Positions 8,366 to 17,646 of a stretch of DNA of 64,000 nucleotides are shown piece after piece. Both the position numbers and the translations under genes were made by a program. Below the pieces are notes generated by a model. That model saw nothing but the letters and a program-made list of their open reading frames with translations. It searched no databases and had not been told where the DNA came from. Numbering within the stretch: position 1 is the stretch's first letter; each line of letters opens with the position of its first letter. Origin of the DNA: JAJDXO01 sp965213765 (GTDB lineage Bacteria; Pseudomonadota; Alphaproteobacteria; Rhodospirillales; UBA2165); the NCBI GenBank assembly GCA_965213765.1, contig OZ243926.1, forward strand, positions 2,666,001-2,730,000, given 5' to 3'.

Positions 8366-11300
8366 CGGCCCAGCCCGCGCAGGATACCCTTTAGGACATC
8401 GTCGACCCGCGGCTGCCGGTTCTGCTGCTGTCGGGTTGGCTGTTCGGGGCTCGGCTCCCGGGGGGTTGGTTCAGTTGACGGCTGTGGCTCCCGGGTCTGC
8501 TGTGTGCCGCCCAATATGCCGGGAAGCAGCTGATCGACCACGGCACCAACGCCCGGGTTCTTCTTTCTCAGTTTGTCGAGGCCGGGAATGGCAATCCCGC
8601 CGGTACCCGTCCCACCGGTTTCCAGCTTCACATTCGGGGAATCGAGCCGGCCGGTGATCTCGAACGGCACAACCGGCGGCAGCCGGGTTTGCTGGGCAAG
8701 CAGGGCGACAAGCAGGTTCCGGTCCAGCCGCACCTCACCGGTCGTCCGTACCTGCCAGTTGGGCAGATCGATGCTGCCCCGGGCGCTGCCTGAACCGACC
8801 CCCGACGACAGTTTCAGATCATTGAAGGAAGCAACCCCGCGGCCGACTTGAAACGTCGAAGTGACATCGGCCAGGCCACCGCCCCGGCGCCCGCCGAGCG
8901 CATAAAGGGGCTGCAGGATGCCGATGACCGGTGCAAGCATACTCCCTTGGCCTGCCCCCCCCGGATCGATCCCCTTGAGTTCGAAGCGGCCCTGTCCGGC
9001 CAATCCGGCAACGATGTCCGCGACCGATCCGCCGGCGGAGGTCAGATCCGCTGCGAAGGTCAACCGCCCGGCTTTGAGCGCTGACGAATCAAGGGCGCGC
9101 ATGGCCGCGGGAAGTCCGAGATTCCGCAGATTGAGCTGTGCGGCGTACCGGCCGCTTCGCCCGGCACCGGCAATCCGTCCACCCGCGGTCAGGGCGCCCC
9201 CGAAAATGCGGCCCGTCAGACGGTCTGCGTTCAACACGCCGTTCTTGAGGGACGCCGCAAGATCAACGCCGCTCAGCGTATATTTGCCGAACGTCAACGA
9301 TTCCGATTTGAGGGTGATGTCGGCATCGGCAAGCCCAAGCGCGGAAAGATCGATGGCATCGGTGGAAAACCGTCCGCCGCCCGTGGCGATCCGGACCAGC
9401 AGCTGCCGGGGGTCGAAGTTCTCGGGGACCCGGAACGCCGCAGGCCGGATCGGCCGCACGTCTGTTGGAGATAGGGATGTCCGGCGTGGCGCCGGCAGGA
9501 ACCGGTCGATGATTATGGCCCCGGTCCGCAAATTCATAGCGACTGCCGGCCTCAGCCCGCTCAGCTTTACGCTCACGACGCCCGATACGGGAATATCCGC
9601 CGCCACCCCTTTCAAGCCGCTGACCGAAATGTCCGTCGGGTTGCCCGCCACCTCGGCCGAGAGTTCAATTTTTCCGAGCCGGCCCGACGGCGCGTACGAA
9701 AGCCCTGCGAGGCGCAAAAACCGCCGAAGATCGGAATGGACGATCCTGACCGCGGCGTCGACAGCGGGAACATCGCCGAGCGCCGCGACGCGCCCGGAAA
9801 GTTTGGCTGCCCCCCGTGCCGCTTTGACGGTCATATCGACATCGAGGTCGGCCGGCGCGCCATTGAGCGTCCCGGACAGGGATACCGGCCCCAACCGGGA
9901 CGGCGGTATCGGCAACCGTGTTCCGGTCAGCTTCAATATTCTGGACAAATTCCTCGATCGCACATCGAGCGTCAGGTCCTGAAGCTTCGGATTCGGGTTG
10001 GACTGACCGGCCTCCAGGCCGGTGACGGCGCCCTTGGCATTTGCCGTAACGCCTGCGGCGTCGGCAATTCGAAAGTCGCGTACCGTCAGTACCCCATCGA
10101 AAATCGTCGCATCGAGACGGAGATCGCGAATGGGAACCCGTTGAACCGTGAGCGCGCCGATCCGTGCCTTGATATTGGCGTCAATGCTGCTGAGGGCCGC
10201 TAGCGGCGCCAGGGGATTCGCGGGCGGCGAGGCCGCCGGCCGGGCCGCCGACTGGGCCTCCGCCGCGCCGGCCGCCGCGTTGCCTGCACCCGCTTTCGGC
10301 GGCTTGGCGGCGGACCCGGGGCTGCCGAGATAGGGATCGACATTTATCTTGTCGACCACAAGGTTTGCGCCTACGGCGAGTTTTTGCCGCAGCGCCAAGG
10401 TCGCCGCACCCGTTACGCGGGTATTGTCGACCTGCAGATCAATTTCGCGAAGCCGGATTTCCTTGGGCGTGGCGCCGACCTTGCCGGCAAAAGCGAGCTT
10501 GCGAAGGCGATCCGCGGCCGCCGCCGGGGGCGCAACGCCAAGCCAGGTCAGTACGGTGCGGAGGTCATTGGTGGACATGTCGACGTTTCCGTCGAACGCC
10601 GGTACGCCGTCCTCAATCGCGGCAAATCCAAACATGGCGAAATCGGAACCGCCGGGCAGCTGCGCGGACACCTGATTGACGGTGATCTCACCCGCCGAGA
10701 GCGCGGCGTCGAATTTCGCCTCCCGTACCACGCCGCCGCGATAAACGATTGTTCCCACGGTGAGATTGACGGACGCATTGATGTTTTCGGGAATCGCACG
10801 GGGCGCACCGGCATCCGTGCCGGGCGCCGGCGTTCTCGGCGGCGCAATTTCCCGTGAGGCCTTCGCCGCGCCCTGTGCCTGGGCTGCGGAATTCCCTTCG
10901 GCTGCGGCGGGGGTTGCCGGCTTGAGAAGCGAGTCAACATCCAACCGGTTCACCGTCAGCTTGGCGTCCGCATCGATCGATTCACCAAGTGTGATATCGA
11001 TCCCGCCGCTGCCTCGTATCCGGTCGAGACTTAGATCAAGTTCGGAGACCGACACGGCGTCGGCGGCCGCCGCGACGTCCGCCTTAAGCGCAAACCGGCG
11101 GGACAGAATTTCCGGCAGGCGCGCGCGCCCACCCAGCGCGGCCAAAAACCCGGTGAGGTTTGCCCCGTCGACGGTGATTCTGCCTTTGAACCGGGGCTCG
11201 GTCGGGAGGCCGGCAAGGGTGCCGCTCATTCGGGTCCTCACGTCTCCCGGCAAAATTCGGACGTCGGCCGAAAACGGCACCGTCCGGCCCTGGATGATCG

Positions 11301-11979
11301 CCCCCAACGAGATCTTGTAGCTCAATGGAATGCCGTGCGCGATCAAACTGCCGGTGGTTTCCAGGGGACCGGTCAGCGAAGCGGCGTTCAAGCGCCCATT
11401 GATGTTCCGGATACGCTCGGTTCGGCCGGAGCCTTCATCCCGGAAGATGACAGTGCCCTTTTCAATGACGAAGTCATCGACCACCACGGAAGGGGGCGCA
11501 GCCGGTCCCGGAGGCGGGCTGGCGGGCCGGCTGCCGGTATTTCCCGGCGCCGGTGCCGCAGCCTCGGGCGGTGAAAACACCAAATTGGTGCGGCCATCGG
11601 CAAAGACCTGTATGTCGAGGACGGGCTCCTCGAGACGAACCGATTCGACCCGGATGTTGCCGCCAAGCAGCGGCAACAGCGCCACCCGAACATCCAGAGA
11701 TTTAAGGGCAACCATGTCGGCGGACGCGGCCCCCTCGACATTGGCAATCCGGATATCGTCGACCCGGAGCGTCGGCATGGGCAGCACCGACACGCTGATG
11801 TCGCCGCGGAGCTCCAGATGCCGGCCCGTGTTGTCTTTGACCAGCTTGACGATTTTGTCTTTGACCAGCTTGACGATTTCGGGCGTGCGTTCGTTCCAAT
11901 CGACAATGCCCGGCACAATGAGAACGGCGGCGATTACGGCCAAAACCAAACCGGCAAGGACGGCGGCGGCAATCTTCAT
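8362..11979 (-). CDS. AsmA family protein, very long
   Basis: A 1205-residue protein starting MKIAAAVLAGLVLAVIAAVL, a single N-terminal membrane anchor, followed by the AsmA-typical LRVDDIRIANVEG and LKSLDVRVALLPLLGG. The remainder is repeated beta-rich segments with low-complexity Ala/Pro/Gly linkers at about 140-165, 365-395 and 565-600, then an AsmA C-terminal block (LTFAADLTSAGGSVADIVAG, SMLAPVIGILQPLYALGGRR). AsmA-like proteins act at the inner membrane/periplasm, and many are proposed to bridge envelopes and move phospholipids. The C-terminus is rich in Gln/Pro/Glu. The ATG follows GGGAAGGG. A 24-bp in-frame tandem duplication sits just after the anchor. The stop is in palindrome B. Confidence 0.88.
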   Translation of the reverse strand: MKIAAAVLAGLVLAVIAAVLIVPGIVDWNERTPEIVKLVKDKIVKLVKDNTGRHLELRGDISVSVLPMPTLRVDDIRIANVEGAASADMVALKSLDVRVALLPLLGGNIRVESVRLEEPVLDIQVFADGRTNLVFSPPEAAAPAPGNTGSRPASPPPGPAAPPSVVVDDFVIEKGTVIFRDEGSGRTERIRNINGRLNAASLTGPLETTGSLIAHGIPLSYKISLGAIIQGRTVPFSADVRILPGDVRTRMSGTLAGLPTEPRFKGRITVDGANLTGFLAALGGRARLPEILSRRFALKADVAAAADAVSVSELDLSLDRIRGSGGIDITLGESIDADAKLTVNRLDVDSLLKPATPAAAEGNSAAQAQGAAKASREIAPPRTPAPGTDAGAPRAIPENINASVNLTVGTIVYRGGVVREAKFDAALSAGEITVNQVSAQLPGGSDFAMFGFAAIEDGVPAFDGNVDMSTNDLRTVLTWLGVAPPAAAADRLRKLAFAGKVGATPKEIRLREIDLQVDNTRVTGAATLALRQKLAVGANLVVDKINVDPYLGSPGSAAKPPKAGAGNAAAGAAEAQSAARPAASPPANPLAPLAALSSIDANIKARIGALTVQRVPIRDLRLDATIFDGVLTVRDFRIADAAGVTANAKGAVTGLEAGQSNPNPKLQDLTLDVRSRNLSRILKLTGTRLPIPPSRLGPVSLSGTLNGAPADLDVDMTVKAARGAAKLSGRVAALGDVPAVDAAVRIVHSDLRRFLRLAGLSYAPSGRLGKIELSAEVAGNPTDISVSGLKGVAADIPVSGVVSVKLSGLRPAVAMNLRTGAIIIDRFLPAPRRTSLSPTDVRPIRPAAFRVPENFDPRQLLVRIATGGGRFSTDAIDLSALGLADADITLKSESLTFGKYTLSGVDLAASLKNGVLNADRLTGRIFGGALTAGGRIAGAGRSGRYAAQLNLRNLGLPAAMRALDSSALKAGRLTFAADLTSAGGSVADIVAGLAGQGRFELKGIDPGGAGQGSMLAPVIGILQPLYALGGRRGGGLADVTSTFQVGRGVASFNDLKLSSGVGSGSARGSIDLPNWQVRTTGEVRLDRNLLVALLAQQTRLPPVVPFEITGRLDSPNVKLETGGTGTGGIAIPGLDKLRKKNPGVGAVVDQLLPGILGGTQQTREPQPSTEPTPREPSPEQPTRQQQNRQPRVDDVLKGILRGLGR
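11831..11878. repeat. Perfect 24-bp tandem duplication inside the AsmA gene
   Basis: Two identical 24-bp units, 11831-11854 and 11855-11878, encode KIVKLVKD twice on the minus strand. The duplication is in frame and falls in the juxtamembrane segment after the anchor helix. The identity of the units suggests a recent event. Confidence 0.9.
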
Positions 11980-12172
11980 TATGGGGTCCCTTCCCTAGAC
12001 AGCCCGGCCCAGGTCGCGCAACCGGCTGTTCGTTCTCATGCGGAGGACGGCGTAAGTGTAGAGAAACCGCCGGGTCCAGGCAATTTCAATCGCCGGCAAT
12101 CGGCGCCCGGTCACGCCGGTGTGACGACGGGCGATTGTGTCGGTTTGTTGCGGCGACTATCGTGCCCCCAAC

Positions 12173-13453
12173 ATGTGGCGCGCCCTCAAACATCGTGATT
12201 ACGCCCTTTATGCGGCCGGCGGATTTATCTCGAACCTCGGCCTGTGGTTTCAGCGTATCGGTGTCCAATGGCTGGTCTGGTCGCTAACCGGCTCGCTGAG
12301 TCTCGTGGCAACGGTGGCACTGATCGAAGCGGCTTGTTTTCTGGCCAGCGTTCCGTTTTTCGGCACCGTCTCCGACCGCTACGACCGGCTATTGCTGGGC
12401 CGAATGGCACAAATCCTGCTGATGGGCCTAGCCGCAATCCTAGCGGTCCTCACCATTTTCGATATCATGACCATACCCCTGCTGATGGTCTTGATGGGCC
12501 TGGCGGGCTTCTTCGAGGCGCTGTGGTCGCCGATCCGTTTGGCCATGGCGCCGAGCCTGGTGCCGCGGAACGATCTGCCTTCGGCAATCGGTATCGGGTC
12601 CATCCTGTTCAACCTCGCCCAATTCGTCGGCCCTGCATTGGGCGCCGTCATCATTGCGGCGTTCACCCTCGACCGCGAAGGCATCGGCTGGCTGTTCGCA
12701 CTCAACGCAATTAGTTTTCTCGGCTACCTCATCGTCCTGCTGATTATTCGTTTGAGGCACGACGAGGTCGGGTCCCGCCCAAGATCGAATTTCGTTGCCG
12801 ATCTGCGGGAGGGCATCCTTTACATCCTGAACAAAAAAGAGCTCGGGCTGTTCTTTGTCCTCATCGTCTCGACGATGATATTCATGCGTTCGTACCGGGA
12901 GAGCCTGACGGCGATTGCGGACGGCATTTACGCCATGGAAGAGCTCGGGTTCGGGATTATGCAATCCGCTTCCGGCGCCGGTGCGATCATTGGTTCAATC
13001 ATGGTCGCCAAGGTCAACCGAATCAGCGGCATGGTGCGATTGCTGTTTATCGCGGCGTTGCTGGCCGGCCTTCTCCATCTCGCTTTGTCGGCCACCAACT
13101 CGTTTTGGGTCGCGACGATCATTGTCGGGGGCATCAGCGCATTCGGATCCTACGTCGGAATCGGCGGCCAACTGGTCGTGCAGAACTCAATCGACGGGTC
13201 GATACGCGGGCGGGTCATGTCGCTGTGGAGCATGAACCTGCGGGGAGGCCCCGCGGCGGGAGCGTGGTTATGGGGGCTCGGGGACAAATTTTGGGCGCTT
13301 CAGTCGGTCATCGCCGTCAGCACGGTCATTTATCTGTTAATCCTGGGCGCCTTGCTGCCTCGCCTGCGAGGGATTGCAGCGGTCATGGAGCACGCACGCG
13401 ACGAAACGCCTGGAGCGGTTTCCGGCCAAATCGGGCCATTGGACCGGGATTAA
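12173..13453 (+). CDS. MFS transporter (EntS/DUF894-like)
   Basis: A 426-residue major facilitator with about 12 hydrophobic segments. It starts MWRALKHRDYALYAAGGFIS, followed by SNLGLWFQRIGVQWLVWSLT and the cytoplasmic loop FFGTVSDRYDRLLLGRMAQI between helices 2 and 3. The pattern fits the enterobactin-exporter-like/transmembrane secretion effector group, usually small-molecule efflux. I chose the ATG at 12173 because the conserved start follows it; the frame opens at 12137. The last 13 residues (GAVSGQIGPLDRD) and the TAA are encoded by the edge of an element B copy that begins at 13410. The native C-terminus may therefore have been replaced. Confidence 0.85.
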   Translation: MWRALKHRDYALYAAGGFISNLGLWFQRIGVQWLVWSLTGSLSLVATVALIEAACFLASVPFFGTVSDRYDRLLLGRMAQILLMGLAAILAVLTIFDIMTIPLLMVLMGLAGFFEALWSPIRLAMAPSLVPRNDLPSAIGIGSILFNLAQFVGPALGAVIIAAFTLDREGIGWLFALNAISFLGYLIVLLIIRLRHDEVGSRPRSNFVADLREGILYILNKKELGLFFVLIVSTMIFMRSYRESLTAIADGIYAMEELGFGIMQSASGAGAIIGSIMVAKVNRISGMVRLLFIAALLAGLLHLALSATNSFWVATIIVGGISAFGSYVGIGGQLVVQNSIDGSIRGRVMSLWSMNLRGGPAAGAWLWGLGDKFWALQSVIAVSTVIYLLILGALLPRLRGIAAVMEHARDETPGAVSGQIGPLDRD

Positions 13454-13560
13454 TTCGCGTCGTGGCCAGGCGCGCCGCGAACGGCGATGCCGGCCCGTCG
13501 GCGGAGTAGCGCAACGCCGCCACGACGCGAAGGAACCCGGCCTTCGGTGGCGCTCCCCGG
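13410..13560. repeat. Element family B, truncated long copy
   Basis: Begins CTGGAGCGGTTTCCGGCCAA and continues for about 150 bp (ATTAATTCGCGTCGTGGCCA, GCGCGCCGCGAACGGCGATG, GACGCGAAGGAACCCGGCC). It matches the reverse complement of the right two thirds of the complete copy at 29382-29650. The other terminal repeat is missing: the sequence passes straight into element A. Its start lies inside the MFS coding region. Confidence 0.8.
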
Positions 13561-13861
13561 TCCTCCGGAAAGGGGGTGAAGGAACCCGATGCGGCAACGC
13601 GACTACTCCCTCTCCCTCTGGGAGAGGGCCGGGGTGAGGGTGGGAGTGAGGGTGAGAGTGATATGGAAATTCCCCCTCACCCAGCTACGGCTATGGCTCT
13701 CAGGCTTGCCAAGCCTCCGCATCCCTCTCCCCCTGAAAGGGGGCGAGGGTGCAAAAAGAAAGACTGGTCCCTCTCCCCCTGACGGGGGCGAGGGACCTTG
13801 CGCCGCGCCGTCCTCGTCGCCGCAACACTCCCATGGCGGCTCAATCGGGTCCGGACCCTAG
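13561..13861. repeat. Element family A, copy 5
   Basis: Hairpin modules, the type I module (CCCAGCTACGGCTATGGCTC) and the right end TCAATCGGGTCCGGACCCTAG. The terminal CTAG at 13858-13861 contains the stop codon of the 5-oxoprolinase gene on the minus strand. The expected left end (AATTAGGAGATTCTCC) is absent because the copy is joined to element B. Confidence 0.85.
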
Positions 13862-16800
13862 CCGATGAACCCGTACCCGCCCCCGCCGGGCGTCTCGATG
13901 ACGAACACATCACCTGGCCGCATGTCGGTCGAATCGCAGGGTCCAAGCTCATCGATATCGCCTGACGCCCGTTCGACGTAGTTTCGACCCGCTTCACCCG
14001 GGCTGCCGCCGGCCAGTCCGAACGGTTGCACGGTCCGAGAACCGGATAGGATGGCGGCGGTCATCGGTTCCAAAAACCGGATTTTCCGAATGACGCCGTC
14101 ACCGCCCCAATGCTTGCCTGCGCCGCCCGAACCCGGCCGCAGCGAAAACCTCTCCAGGATCACGGGAAACCGCCATTCCAGCACCTCGGGATCGGTCAGG
14201 CGGGTGTTGGTCATGTGGGTATGGACCGCGCTCGCCCCGTCGAAATCGGGACCGGCGCCGGCGCCGCCGCAAATCGTTTCGTAATACTGGTACCGCTCAT
14301 CGCCAAAGGTGAAATTGTTCATGGTGCTTTGAGCCGACGCCATGGCGCGGGCCGCACCGAACAGGGCATCGGTAATGCGCTGCGAGGTTTCCACGTTTCC
14401 CGCCACCACCGCCGCCGGGTAGCGGGGGCTGAGCAGCGATCCTTCGGGAATGATGAGGTCGATGGGGTCCAGACAGCCGTCGTTCAACGGAATATCATCG
14501 TCGACCAGACATCTGAACACATAGAGGACAGCTGCCCGGCAAACCGCCGAGGGAGCATTGAAGTTGGTATCCGACTGGCGAGACGTGCCGGTGAAATCGA
14601 CCGCCGCGCGGCGCCGCGGCCTATCCACTGAAATCGCCACCTTGATGGTCCCGCCGTTGTCGAGATTGCGCGCGAAATCTCCATCGGGCAACCGATCGAG
14701 CACCCGGCGCACGGCTTCCGCCGCATTGTCCTTGACGTGCCGCATATAGGCCTGAACGACCTCTATGCCGAAATGGCCGATCATTGAGCGTATTTCCGCG
14801 ACGCCGCGTTCATTGGCGGCGATTTGGGCGCGAAAATCGGCGATATTCTGGTCCGGGTTGCGGGACGGATAGACGCCGCTCTCCAGGAGTTCGCGCGCTT
14901 CCCGTTCCAAAAACCGGCCGCCGGCCACCAATTGAAAGTTGTCTATCAGCACGCCTTCTTCGCCGACGGACCGGCTGTCGGGCGGCATGGAGCCCGGCGT
15001 CGTCCCGCCGATATCGGCGTGATGGCCCCGCGACGCGACGTAGAACAGGATTTCCGGGCCGGCTTCGTCGAACACCGGGGTGACCACCGTGACGTCGGGG
15101 AGATGGGTGCCGCCGTTGTAGGGCGCGTTCAGGACATAGACATCGCCCGGTTTCATCGTGCCGTTTCGCGCACGGATGATCGTCGCGACACTCTCCCCCA
15201 TGGAGCCGAGGTGAACCGGCAGATGCGGTGCGTTGGCGACCAGACCGCCCGCGGCATCAAAAAGCGCGCACGAAAAATCGAACCGCTCCTTGATGTTCAC
15301 CGACGTGGCCGTGTTGGCGAGCACGGCGCCCATCTGTTCGGCGATGGACATGAACAGGTTGTTGAACACTTCGAGCATCACCGGATCGGCGTCCGTCCCC
15401 ACGGCAACCTCGGCTTCCCGGGGGGACGTGCGATTCAAGATGAGGTGACCGAACCGGTTGATCTCCAGGCTCCAGCCGGGCTCGACGATCGTCGTCGCGT
15501 TTTCCTCGGCGACGATCGCCGGGCCCTCGATTTCTTGACCGGCCGCAAGCGTCTCCCGCGCGAATAACGGCACGTCCGTGACGCTCCCGCCGGTGAACAC
15601 GGCGACGTTCTCGAGGGCGTCCGGCGCGGGCGCGGCGGCACCCGGGGCGGCAGCGTGTTCCGTGATCCGTTCCTCGGCGCCGCCGGCCTCGACGCGTACC
15701 GCCTCGACGATCAGCGGCCGTCCGTCATCGGCGAAACCAAATTGCCGGCGGTGGACAACATCAAACGCGTCGCGCAATTCGGAAAAGCCCGCCAACGGCA
15801 CCTCGAGCGCGGTGTCGGTGCCGGCATAGCGAAGGGCGACGGTGATTGATGTTTGGATATTCGACTCCGCGATGCCCTGACCCGCGAGCTCGGCGACTGC
15901 CTCCCGGACCAAGGGAAGGGCGGCGGAAGCAAGCCGGTCGGCGGTTTGTTCGGACAGTTCTTCCTCGACGGCCAATGCCCGGAATGCCCGGACCTCGGCG
16001 AGGCCCATGCCGTAGGCTGAAAGCACCCCCGCCAACGGATGAATCTGAATGCGCTTGATGCCCAGCGCGTCGGCAACGCCGCAGGCATGCTGACCACCGG
16101 CACCGCCGAAGCAATTGAGCGTATATTCGGTGACGTCGTAGCCCCGCTGCACCGAGATTTTCTTGATCGCGTTCGCCATATTCTCAACGGCGATGGTCAG
16201 GAATCCTTCGGCGATCTCCCCGGGACTCAGTTGCCGCCCGGTTGCGGTCTCGATCCCGCCCGCCAATATCCCGAACTTCTTTCGAACGATATCCAGGTCC
16301 AGCGGCCCATCGCCGTCGGGGCCAAAAGTTTTGGGGAAATGACGGGCTTGTATCCGGCCAAGGAGCAGGTTGGCGTCGGTCACCGTGAGCGGGCCGCCTT
16401 TGCCATAGCTGGCAGGGCCGGGATTTGCACCCGCCGATTCCGGTCCGACCCGGAATCGGGCCCCATCGAACCGAAGGATTGACCCGCCGCCCGCCGCCAC
16501 CGTGTGAATACTCATCATCGGCACGCGCATCCGTACGCCGGCGACGACGGTTTCGAATGATCGTTCGAACGAGCCGGCAAAATGACTGACATCCGTGGAC
16601 GTGCCGCCCATGTCGAAGCCGATGATCTTTTCGAAGCCCGCCATGCCGGCGGTTGCGACGGCGCCGACCACGCCGCCCGCCGGTCCGGAGAGGATGCTGT
16701 CTTTTCCCTGGAACAGGGATGCGTCCGTCAGTCCGCCGTTTGACTGCATGAACATGGTTCGGACACCCGGCAGGGCGGCCGAAACCCGATCGACGTATCG

Positions 16801-17475
16801 CCGCAGGATTGGCGACAGATAGGCGTCGACGGCGGTGGTGTCGCCCCGGGACACGAACTTCATCAACGGACTGGCTTGGTGGGAAACGGAGATCTGGGTG
16901 AATCCCGCCTCCCGTGCGAGGCGCATCACCCGCGCCTCGTGGTCCGGATAGCGGTATCCGTGCATGAAGACGATGGCGACGGAACGAATGCCGTTGTCGA
17001 AAGCGGCAGCCAGGGCTTCACGGGCGAGGCCCTCATCCAACGGCTCGATCTCGTTGCCGCGAGCGTCCATGCGGCCGGGAATCTCCGCCACCCGGCAATA
17101 GACCTGCTCCGGGAGCTCGATATGAAGGGCGAAGAGGTGAGGGCGGTTCTGATAGCCGATCCGCAACGCATCGGCGAAACCCTGGTTGGTTACAAGCAGT
17201 GTCGGTTCGCCCTTCCGCTCGAGGAGCGCATTGGTGGCCACGGTCGTCCCCATCTTGACCGCCGCAATACGGGAAACCGGAATTTCGTCACCGGTTCCCA
17301 CCTGAAGCGCGCGCCGGACACCCTCGATCGCCGCGTCCGGGTACCGGTCGGGGTCCTCGGAGAGCAGCTTCAGCGCCGAAAGTTCACCCTCCGGCGAGCG
17401 TGCCACCACGTCGGTAAAGGTGCCGCCCCGGTCGATCCAAAACTGCCATCCGGTTGTTCCGGCGTTCTCGCTCAC
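13858..17475 (-). CDS. 5-oxoprolinase (ATP-hydrolysing), fused HyuA-HyuB type
   Basis: A 1205-residue protein with both halves of the hydantoinase/oxoprolinase family. The N-terminal half has an actin-like ATPase fold: FWIDRGGTFTDVVARSPEGE at the start, KMGTTVATNALLERKGE, IIGFDMGGTSTDVSHF and LNCFGGAGGQHACGVADALG. From about residue 700 the HyuB-like domain follows (VMLEVFNNLFMSIAEQMGAV, LPVHLGSMGESV, YNGGTHLPDVTVVTP, ASRGHHADIGGTTPGSMPP). The fused size and order match eukaryotic-type 5-oxoprolinase, which converts 5-oxo-L-proline to glutamate in glutathione turnover. Related fused enzymes can use other hydantoin-like substrates. The ATG at 17475 has no close strong Shine-Dalgarno. The stop lies in repeat A5. 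Confidence 0.9.
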   Translation of the reverse strand: MSENAGTTGWQFWIDRGGTFTDVVARSPEGELSALKLLSEDPDRYPDAAIEGVRRALQVGTGDEIPVSRIAAVKMGTTVATNALLERKGEPTLLVTNQGFADALRIGYQNRPHLFALHIELPEQVYCRVAEIPGRMDARGNEIEPLDEGLAREALAAAFDNGIRSVAIVFMHGYRYPDHEARVMRLAREAGFTQISVSHQASPLMKFVSRGDTTAVDAYLSPILRRYVDRVSAALPGVRTMFMQSNGGLTDASLFQGKDSILSGPAGGVVGAVATAGMAGFEKIIGFDMGGTSTDVSHFAGSFERSFETVVAGVRMRVPMMSIHTVAAGGGSILRFDGARFRVGPESAGANPGPASYGKGGPLTVTDANLLLGRIQARHFPKTFGPDGDGPLDLDIVRKKFGILAGGIETATGRQLSPGEIAEGFLTIAVENMANAIKKISVQRGYDVTEYTLNCFGGAGGQHACGVADALGIKRIQIHPLAGVLSAYGMGLAEVRAFRALAVEEELSEQTADRLASAALPLVREAVAELAGQGIAESNIQTSITVALRYAGTDTALEVPLAGFSELRDAFDVVHRRQFGFADDGRPLIVEAVRVEAGGAEERITEHAAAPGAAAPAPDALENVAVFTGGSVTDVPLFARETLAAGQEIEGPAIVAEENATTIVEPGWSLEINRFGHLILNRTSPREAEVAVGTDADPVMLEVFNNLFMSIAEQMGAVLANTATSVNIKERFDFSCALFDAAGGLVANAPHLPVHLGSMGESVATIIRARNGTMKPGDVYVLNAPYNGGTHLPDVTVVTPVFDEAGPEILFYVASRGHHADIGGTTPGSMPPDSRSVGEEGVLIDNFQLVAGGRFLEREARELLESGVYPSRNPDQNIADFRAQIAANERGVAEIRSMIGHFGIEVVQAYMRHVKDNAAEAVRRVLDRLPDGDFARNLDNGGTIKVAISVDRPRRRAAVDFTGTSRQSDTNFNAPSAVCRAAVLYVFRCLVDDDIPLNDGCLDPIDLIIPEGSLLSPRYPAAVVAGNVETSQRITDALFGAARAMASAQSTMNNFTFGDERYQYYETICGGAGAGPDFDGASAVHTHMTNTRLTDPEVLEWRFPVILERFSLRPGSGGAGKHWGGDGVIRKIRFLEPMTAAILSGSRTVQPFGLAGGSPGEAGRNYVERASGDIDELGPCDSTDMRPGDVFVIETPGGGGYGFIG

Positions 17476-17586
17476 GTCGATTCGACCCCTGAGTTGGGAT
17501 TCCCTGCGGCTGTCACAAATATTTCTGATGGATTTTCAGGGGTTAACCAAGAAGTTTCAAACCCGGCGGGCGGTTAGGCAGGGAGG

Positions 17587-17636
17587 CTGGAGCAGTTTTC
17601 GGTCAAATGGTTCAAATTGGCCGGAAACTGCTCTAG
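17587..17636. repeat. Element family B, minimal copy 2
   Basis: A 50-bp imperfect palindrome, from CTGGAGCAGTTTTCGGTC to GGCCGGAAACTGCTCTAG, exactly the same length as the 8316-8365 copy. The right end is CTAG (17633-17636) and the left end is CTGG (17587-17590), one base away from CTAG. It lies in the gap between the 5-oxoprolinase start and the DUF3750 gene and would form a hairpin just upstream of that gene. Confidence 0.85.
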
Positions 17637-17646
17637 GTTCATTGAA

